From the NCBI GenBank assembly GCA_964495095.1, contig CAZBUH010000001.1, forward strand, positions 4,766 through 68,765: a stretch of 64,000 bases of DNA, written 5' to 3'. Numbering within the stretch: the first letter of the stretch is position 1; each line of letters begins with the position of its first letter. The position numbers and the translations under genes are program-made. Shown one piece after another: positions 58,562-64,000 of the stretch. This DNA comes from CAZBUH01 sp964495095 (GTDB lineage: Bacteria; Bacillota; Clostridia; Oscillospirales; Oscillospiraceae). The notes beneath the pieces are model-generated. The model worked only from the letters and a program-made list of their open reading frames with translations, did not search any database and was not told the DNA's origin.

Positions 58562-60691
58562 ATGAACGCAAAAGCAAAGATCATATCCGCAGTTCTTGCA
58601 CTGGCAATCGTATTTACACACAGCGCAGTTCCAATTTCCGCTCTCTGGGAGGATTACCCGGACGGCCAGGGGCACTGGGCGGAGGCCACGCTGAAGCGGG
58701 CCGTTGATGACGGCATACTTCAGGGCAGCGGGAACAGCCTCAATCCCGACGGGAACATCACACTGGCCCAGGTTGTGACCATAATAAACCGTGTGCTTAA
58801 AACAGACGTCACCTCCGAGACCACGCTTTCAGGCCCATATGAAGCAGACTGGTACTGGGACGACATGCTCAAGGCGCAGGCGCTGGGCCTTATCTCCCCC
58901 TCGTCAAAATCTGAAATGACGGCACCGATAACACGTTCCGCAGTGTTTTCGATTTTCGGAGAGGCGTTTCAGTTAAACGCGGCGGAGACAGACTATTCGT
59001 CGCTCAAGGGCTTTACCGATTCCGGCCTTCTGACGGGGGCCGCCAAGGACGCCGCCGCGGCTATGGCAGGCAAAGGGATCCTCACCGGCGCCAACGGGTA
59101 TCTGAATCCCGGCAGTTATATCACCCGGGCTGAATTTGTGACCCTCCTCTACAGGATTTTGGATACATATTCGATTTACGACTGCACCGCAAGGAGCGTC
59201 TCTGTAAGCTCTTCCGAAAAGGCCGCTCTCGTGCGCAGCTCCTCCATATCCGGCCTTTACATTAACGGCTCCGTACCTGAGCTCTGCATCGCATCCCTTT
59301 CCGGGAACGTCAGCGTGTCTCCATACGCCTCCGTGCCGCTTGTTAAGATTGGCGCCGGCTCGGGAAACGTCTCCGTATCCGGCTCTGTAAAAAATGTTGA
59401 GATAACCGGCGGAGGGCGGAATATAACCATATCCGGATATTCAGTAAAATCCGTTAAAATAAGCGGCAGCGGCAACACAGTCAGCATCGCCTCGGGCCTT
59501 TCCCTGGACGAGCTTAAAATAACCGGCGGCAATAATACCGTAATTTTAAACGGCAAAACGGCGCTGCTCAGCGTCTCCGGCTCCGAAAACGAAATCTCCG
59601 GCTCCGGCTCAGTACAGGAGGCTTCCATAAACACCGCCAGGTGCTCCGTCGCGCTGAAATCCGGCTACGGCGCTTCAAAGCTGGATGGCACCGAAGTAAT
59701 CCTTTCCGCCCCGGACAAGGTGCCTGCCGGCGGCTCCCTTACAGTCACAGCGAGCTTCGAGACCAACTTATCCGATACGGCTGTCGCCGCCCAGTGGTAC
59801 AAAAACGGCGAGGCGCTTTACGGATATTCAAACAGTGAATTTATAATTTCCGCCGACGCTTCCTCATCATACACCCCGGAGATAATCTTCACCGAGGATA
59901 TGGACGAGGAAATAACCGTCGGCCTCTCCCTCACCTATTCCACAAACGGCGAATTCCGGTATATTTACAAAGAGATCACCGTGCCCATAGAAAACTACTC
60001 CCAGCAGTATTATTTAAAGCCTGAAATAGACCGGGTTCAAAAACTCGTAAAAACCTACGAATATCCCGCCACTATCCGCACCTCCTGCTCGCTGTACAAA
60101 AGCGGCGATCTCTCCGGCTGGATTCAGACGCTGGATCGCGGAACCACCGGCACCTGTATATACAGGAACGGTTTTTACTCCATGAAAATAAGGCTTTCCA
60201 ACGGCGTTACAGGTTGGGTAAAATATTCAAACGTATCCCTCGGCACAGGAAATTACACACGCTCTGAGGACTATACCGCATCCGATAAGGAGCTGTGGGT
60301 AAATTCAATGGGTTATTCCAGCTCCACCAACTACCTGGTCTGGGTAAACCTCGGCTGCCAGAAGGTAAACGTGTTCCAGGGCTCCGAGGGAAACTGGGAG
60401 CTTATAAAAACCTTCTCCTGCGCTTCCGGCCGGTCGTCTACCCCCTCCCCAATGGGCACCTTTAAAATAATTTACAAAATGGACAGGTGGAATTTCGGCT
60501 CCTACTACTGCGGCCCTGTCACCGGATTTTACGGCGAGTACGCCTTCCATTCATGGCTGCACACGCCCAGCGGCGGCCAGTACGACTACACCATGGGCCG
60601 TCCCGCCTCCCACGGCTGCATCCGCATGGAGGACGAGGGCGCGAAATACATGTATTCCCTGCCGTTTAATACCACAGTTGTTGTATTCTGA
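58562..60691 (+). CDS. Secreted SLH-domain L,D-transpeptidase
   Basis: A 709-residue wall enzyme. A signal peptide (1-27) is followed by about three S-layer-homology segments (about 28-200) that should bind wall polymer. Next is a Ser/Gly-rich stretch of short repeated strands (about 215-375; GSGNVSVSGS, GSGNTVSIAS), probably a beta-helix, then an Ig-like part (about 378-480) and an SH3-like domain (about 495-570). The C-terminus is a YkuD catalytic domain (about 585-709) with His684 and Cys686 in SHGCIRM. It likely makes 3-3 cross-links or attaches proteins to peptidoglycan. It is first of three co-directional genes. Confidence 0.9.
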   Translation: MNAKAKIISAVLALAIVFTHSAVPISALWEDYPDGQGHWAEATLKRAVDDGILQGSGNSLNPDGNITLAQVVTIINRVLKTDVTSETTLSGPYEADWYWDDMLKAQALGLISPSSKSEMTAPITRSAVFSIFGEAFQLNAAETDYSSLKGFTDSGLLTGAAKDAAAAMAGKGILTGANGYLNPGSYITRAEFVTLLYRILDTYSIYDCTARSVSVSSSEKAALVRSSSISGLYINGSVPELCIASLSGNVSVSPYASVPLVKIGAGSGNVSVSGSVKNVEITGGGRNITISGYSVKSVKISGSGNTVSIASGLSLDELKITGGNNTVILNGKTALLSVSGSENEISGSGSVQEASINTARCSVALKSGYGASKLDGTEVILSAPDKVPAGGSLTVTASFETNLSDTAVAAQWYKNGEALYGYSNSEFIISADASSSYTPEIIFTEDMDEEITVGLSLTYSTNGEFRYIYKEITVPIENYSQQYYLKPEIDRVQKLVKTYEYPATIRTSCSLYKSGDLSGWIQTLDRGTTGTCIYRNGFYSMKIRLSNGVTGWVKYSNVSLGTGNYTRSEDYTASDKELWVNSMGYSSSTNYLVWVNLGCQKVNVFQGSEGNWELIKTFSCASGRSSTPSPMGTFKIIYKMDRWNFGSYYCGPVTGFYGEYAFHSWLHTPSGGQYDYTMGRPASHGCIRMEDEGAKYMYSLPFNTTVVVF

Positions 60692-60712
60692 ATTTACAAA
60701 GGAGGCACAAAA

Positions 60713-61198
60713 ATGGAACGCACAGACAAGGAAAATTACTATCTGGATATAGCGGAAACTGTTGCAAAACGCTCTACCTGCCTGCGCCGCAAATACGGCG
60801 CTATTATCGTCCGGAACGATGAAATAGTGTCCACCGGCTACAACGGCGCTCCGAGGGGCCGCAAAAACTGCTCAGACGTGGGCTTTTGCGTCAGGGACAG
60901 CCTGAATATCCCCACGGGGCAGAGATATGAGCTGTGCCGCAGCGTACACGCCGAGGCAAACGCCATAATCTCCGCCGCAAGGAACGAGGTCATCGGCGGC
61001 ACACTGTATCTCACTGGCCGAAGCAGCAAAACAGGCGAGCTTCTCAGCGACACCACCCCCTGCTTTATGTGCAGGCGGTACATAATAAACGCCGGCATCA
61101 CAAAGGTAGTCTGCCGCACAGGCGAAAGCAGCTACACCGTCACAAACGTGCGGGACTGGGTATTTAACGACGAATCGCTGGACATCGCCGACGTATAA
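60713..61198 (+). CDS. dCMP deaminase family protein (ComEB-like)
   Basis: A 161-residue zinc deaminase that would convert dCMP to dUMP for thymidylate synthesis. Zinc ligands are His79 (with catalytic Glu81) in HAEAN and Cys117/Cys120 in PCFMC. NGAPRGRKNC matches the deoxycytidylate deaminase branch. GGAGG precedes ATG 60713. It lies 21 bases after the transpeptidase gene and 22 before the YeiH-type gene, so an operon is likely though the functions look unrelated. Confidence 0.92.
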   Translation: MERTDKENYYLDIAETVAKRSTCLRRKYGAIIVRNDEIVSTGYNGAPRGRKNCSDVGFCVRDSLNIPTGQRYELCRSVHAEANAIISAARNEVIGGTLYLTGRSSKTGELLSDTTPCFMCRRYIINAGITKVVCRTGESSYTVTNVRDWVFNDESLDIADV

Positions 61199-61220
61199 AA
61201 ACAGCTAAGGAGAGAGAGAA

Positions 61221-62282
61221 ATGAAATTTATCGGGAAGAACTGGAAAGGCATTCTCGTCTGCCTCTGCATCGCCGTCCCCGGATGGTTTTTCGGAAACCT
61301 TGTGCCCGTAGTTGGCGGTCCTGTTTTCGCCATCGTCGTGGGCATGGTCATATCCCTCTTCTGGAAGGATAAAAAGGACGCCCAGACCGGCATCGCCTTT
61401 ACGTCGAAAAAGATACTGCAATACGCGGTAATTCTGCTGGGCTTTGGACTGAACATCACCAAGGTGCTTGAGGTCGGAAAGCAGTCGCTGCCCATAATTC
61501 TGGCCACCGTATTCACTTCCCTCATAATAGCCTTTGTACTGTGCAAGGTGCTGAAAGTCCCGTCAAAAACCGCCACGCTTGTGGGCGTAGGCTCCTCCAT
61601 CTGCGGAGGCTCTGCCATCGCCGCCACAGCCCCGGTCATCGGCGCGGATGACGAGGAGATTGCACAGTCCATATCGGTAATTTTCCTCTTTAATGTAATA
61701 GCCGCCATCATCTTCCCCACTTTGGGCGGCCTTTTGGGCCTTACAAACGAGGGCTTCGGGCTTTTCGCGGGGACTGCCGTAAACGACACCTCCTCCGTCA
61801 CAGCCGCGGCCTCCTCCTGGGACTCCATACACGGCACCGGCACCGAGGTTTTGGACCGGGCCACTATTGTTAAGCTTACAAGGACTCTGGCCATTATCCC
61901 TATTACTGTCGTTCTGGCCCTCTGGCGGACCCGTAAGGAGAAAGCCTCCGGCGGCACAGGCTCCAAGGTCAGCATTAAAAAGGTGTTCCCCATGTTTATA
62001 CTCTGGTTTGTAGTCGCCTCCCTCTTTACAACGCTTGTCTCCTTCCTGGGCGGCAGGTTTGAGGCTCTGGCGGGCTTTGCCTCGGTGATGAACACCGTTT
62101 TCTCTTTCCTTAAAAATTGCAGCAAATTCTTTATTATAATGGCCATGGCGGCCATTGGGCTCAACACAGACATAATAAAGCTTGTAAAAACAGGCGGCAA
62201 GCCGATACTCCTAGGCTTCTGCTGCTGGGTAGGCATAACCGGCGTCAGCCTGCTTATGCAGCATGTGCTGGGCATCTGGTAA
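61221..62282 (+). CDS. YeiH family membrane transporter (UPF0324)
   Basis: A 353-residue, ten-helix membrane protein of the YeiH/UPF0324 family, often labelled a putative sulfate exporter. Family segments include [47 protein letters not shown] and [13 protein letters not shown]. Direction and substrate of transport are not established for most members. AAGGAGAG precedes ATG 61221. A terminator follows at 62323. Confidence 0.92.
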   Translation: MKFIGKNWKGILVCLCIAVPGWFFGNLVPVVGGPVFAIVVGMVISLFWKDKKDAQTGIAFTSKKILQYAVILLGFGLNITKVLEVGKQSLPIILATVFTSLIIAFVLCKVLKVPSKTATLVGVGSSICGGSAIAATAPVIGADDEEIAQSISVIFLFNVIAAIIFPTLGGLLGLTNEGFGLFAGTAVNDTSSVTAAASSWDSIHGTGTEVLDRATIVKLTRTLAIIPITVVLALWRTRKEKASGGTGSKVSIKKVFPMFILWFVVASLFTTLVSFLGGRFEALAGFASVMNTVFSFLKNCSKFFIIMAMAAIGLNTDIIKLVKTGGKPILLGFCCWVGITGVSLLMQHVLGIW

Positions 62283-62322
62283 GAAAGCCTCCCGTCTCGC
62301 ATACACAAAACATATGATTTGG

Positions 62323-62360
62323 CCTCCGGCTCTGTGTACAGCAGTGCCGGAGGCTTTCCA
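62323..62360 (+). terminator. Intrinsic terminator after the YeiH-type gene
   Basis: A 9-bp perfect stem (GCCTCCGGC with GCCGGAGGC) has a 15-base loop and a short TTTCC tail. Confidence 0.7.
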
Positions 62361-62455
62361 TTTATCCATATACATCAAAAAACAGCGCGGCGCTAAAAAA
62401 ACTCTTGACTCTTACGTAACATATGATTGTATGCTGAAGATAATGAGGTGCGCAT

Positions 62456-63706
62456 ATGAAAAGATCTATATTTGCAGCGGCATTTTTAACACTGAGCGCC
62501 GCGGTTATTTTGGCAATACTGAGCTTTGCAGAAAATATGGACACAGCCCGGCTGTCACAGGGGCTGGAGCTGTCCCCAAGGGGCAGCACGCCGGAGGACG
62601 CTCTGATCTATCTCGAGCCGGAATATCCGCATTACGCTGCGGACACCGAATCCGTCTCATTTTTCTTTATCAACAACAGCGACGCCTATGAATCTTACGG
62701 ATATACCGATACGGTTTTGGAGGTCCGGCTGAACAATGCCTGGTATATAGTCCCGTACAAGCCGGATATAGGTTTCAACCTTCCGCTATTATGGCTTCCA
62801 GCCGGCGGAGAAAAGGCAGTCACGCTGCGATTGGATAGCTTTGATTATGATTTTCACGAAGGCGTATACCGTCTTGCAAAAGGCTATGGCGACGATAAGT
62901 GGGCCTTCGGCGAGTTTACTCTCGGCAAAGCCAGCGCCGGAAGCGATCTGTGCGCCATAGAAGATCAGAGCACTTCTCCCCGGAAAGCCGCCAAAGACGG
63001 TGCGGTAGTGCTTACCCCGGGCCACGAAAAAAACACAGATGAAATCCCTGCTTTTTTCCGCAAGCTGCGCGCCGAAATGCGCTGTACGCTGCGGGTAGTA
63101 GAGAATGACGCCGTTACCGATTACATATACAACGGACATGATTTTGAAGTGGTTTTCCGGCGCGGAGAAAATCTGAGCTCCTCCCGCTACAGCTATCTGG
63201 CCGCTCGCAGCGGCGAGTTGTGTTTTACTAATTTTGCAGACCCTGACAACCGCCCCTATGAATACTCCAACAGTTGGGATTTTTACAATCTTTCTCAACT
63301 GCAAAACGCCCTGTCCCCGGAACAGCAGGCCAATATAAATGAAATCGTGCAGGAGCTGACAAGATTCCGGATAGAAAGCAGCAAGGTTGTTCAGGCTGTA
63401 ATCTCCGCAGACGGTAAGTATAACGTGGGCATTATGATCCAGCCTGACTTTGATAACACCGGCAATGTATATGTAAGTACTGCCAACATTGGCTCCGCAG
63501 TGGACTTTTTTAACATCGACGGCAGCCTGCTGGAGGCGGTATATGTACGCTGGCTTGAGGGCTCCGTTTTCCGGCTTATATTCCGCACGGAACACGGGGA
63601 CAAATACTATGACTTTGACGGAGATCCGGATAAGCGCCCGCCCGGACCGTGGACCGTGACTCTGGACGCCGCTTCCCTGCCTGACTTTTCGCCCGATTAT
63701 CAGTAA
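62456..63706 (+). CDS. Secreted or membrane-anchored Ig-like protein, unknown function
   Basis: A 416-residue protein with an N-terminal signal or anchor (about 5-25). An Ig-like region (about 45-155; SVSFFFINNSDAYESYGYTD, LLWLPAGGEKAVTL, YRLAKGYG) resembles bacterial Ig-like domains of the kind found in clostridial surface proteins. The rest (about 195-410) is a mixed alpha/beta region I cannot place. ATG 62456 follows GAGGTG. A TTGACT at 62405 could be a -35, but its -10 is poor. No enzyme motif is seen. Confidence 0.6.
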   Translation: MKRSIFAAAFLTLSAAVILAILSFAENMDTARLSQGLELSPRGSTPEDALIYLEPEYPHYAADTESVSFFFINNSDAYESYGYTDTVLEVRLNNAWYIVPYKPDIGFNLPLLWLPAGGEKAVTLRLDSFDYDFHEGVYRLAKGYGDDKWAFGEFTLGKASAGSDLCAIEDQSTSPRKAAKDGAVVLTPGHEKNTDEIPAFFRKLRAEMRCTLRVVENDAVTDYIYNGHDFEVVFRRGENLSSSRYSYLAARSGELCFTNFADPDNRPYEYSNSWDFYNLSQLQNALSPEQQANINEIVQELTRFRIESSKVVQAVISADGKYNVGIMIQPDFDNTGNVYVSTANIGSAVDFFNIDGSLLEAVYVRWLEGSVFRLIFRTEHGDKYYDFDGDPDKRPPGPWTVTLDAASLPDFSPDYQ

Positions 63707-63953
63707 TCACAGCGGACAAAATCACTTTTCAGCAAAGTGCAGCCCGGAAAGCAGCACAAAATTGCCCTTCAAGGGCCAGGATTTTCGCAATGGAATGTAA
63801 TTTGTCTTTGCCCGCTGCTTTGACGTCAGAAGCGTTACATTCACAGGTAGCAGCGACCAGCAGAGAGCTGCAGAACGGGATTTGCGTAACTGCGAGTACC
63901 ATAAGGCAAAAAATAAATTAATCTCAATGAGAAACTGCCGAATGAAATTGAAA
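63707..63953. other. Gene-free stretch at the right edge
   Basis: I find no convincing gene here. A minus-strand open frame (63722-63961) has no good ribosome site, and its start lies inside the terminator stem, so it is not called. Confidence 0.4.
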
Positions 63954-64000
63954 AAAGACACGTTGAATGTGACCGTTTAAACTGCATTCAGCGTGTCTTT
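63954..64000. terminator. Long hairpin at the window end, likely terminator
   Basis: A 16-pair stem (63954-63969 with 63985-64000, one G-U) is flanked on the left by an A run, giving a T tract on the minus strand. The right flank is outside the window. Confidence 0.7.

Noticed and set aside
61205..62308. Long minus-strand open frame (367 codons) opposite the YeiH-type gene
   Set aside because: It is rich in Pro, Ser, Thr and Met with no domain pattern, has no good ribosome site and lies antisense to a clear transporter gene. It reflects codon bias.
63722..63961. Minus-strand frame of 79 codons near the window end
   Set aside because: Its start falls inside a terminator stem, no ribosome site is visible and the sequence has no family character.

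Overview
The window looks like a chromosomal segment of a spore-forming member of the Bacillota, most likely a mid-G+C gut-type Clostridia (Oscillospirales-like). Support comes from the gene set: SpoIVFB-type protease, CwlD cortex amidase, Mini-III RNase, RqcH, WalRK with YycH/YycI-like partners, a T-box leader, an FMN riboswitch and paired ATP- and PPi-type phosphofructokinases. Purine-rich ribosome binding sites, frequent TTG/GTG starts and sigma-A promoters with extended -10 elements fit the same picture. No prophage, CRISPR array or complete insertion sequence was found. The species assignment is inference.

Layout. 1-7.2 kb (+): 3' part of uppP, an FtsK/SpoIIIE translocase, a MATE exporter and a two-component system. 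7.3-10.7 kb (-): an ECF sigma/anti-sigma pair and a COG2509-type flavoprotein. 10.8-13.0 kb (+): mrnC and rqcH. 13-15 kb (-): feoAB. 15.2-17.7 kb: PPi-phosphofructokinase and class II aldolase, divergent from a shared promoter region. 17.7-20.5 kb (+): a catalytic-core-less P1B-ATPase-like membrane protein, then ktrB/trkH and ktrA/trkA. 20.7-28.8 kb (-): an A+T-rich hypothetical gene, a DHHW/MBOAT O-acylation pair, a Xer-type recombinase, a conserved hypothetical, then radA, cwlD and a membrane protein; a 50-residue Cys-rich gene is tucked in on the + strand. 29-32 kb (+): pfkA, then an A+T-rich cassette of FMN riboswitch, ribU and a riboflavin-kinase/winged-helix fusion.

32-43 kb (-): alanine symporter, the TIGR03936/TIGR03960/SpoIVFB/SpoIVFA-like block, purine nucleoside phosphorylase, an AEC transporter, T-box-controlled valS and a trxB-trxA pair. 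43-45 kb (+): a 69-residue protein and glnS. 45-54 kb (-): phosphoglucomutase, a DUF2007-like protein, rlmH, murA, the walRK/yycHI operon and a NUDIX hydrolase. 54-56.3 kb (+): smpB, cyclophilin, an SDR and tmRNA (ssrA). 56.5-58.4 kb: an IS1182-type transposase relic, a GNAT/transmembrane/PLD-like fusion and tRNA-Arg(ACG). 58.5-64 kb (+): an SLH/L,D-transpeptidase wall protein, a dCMP-deaminase-like enzyme, a YeiH-type transporter and a secreted Ig-like protein.

How the parts connect: cell-wall work is spread over uppP, murA, walRK, the DHHW/MBOAT pair, cwlD and the L,D-transpeptidase. Translation and ribosome rescue are covered by valS, glnS, rlmH, rqcH, smpB and ssrA. Glycolysis has both phosphofructokinase types plus aldolase. 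The most unusual item is the riboflavin cassette, where a flavokinase domain is joined to an OmpR-type DNA-binding domain under an FMN riboswitch. Next are the GNAT/PLD-like membrane fusion, the P1B-ATPase membrane skeleton beside potassium uptake, a thioredoxin reductase lacking the NADPH motifs, and overlapping divergent promoters between trxBA and a small unknown protein.
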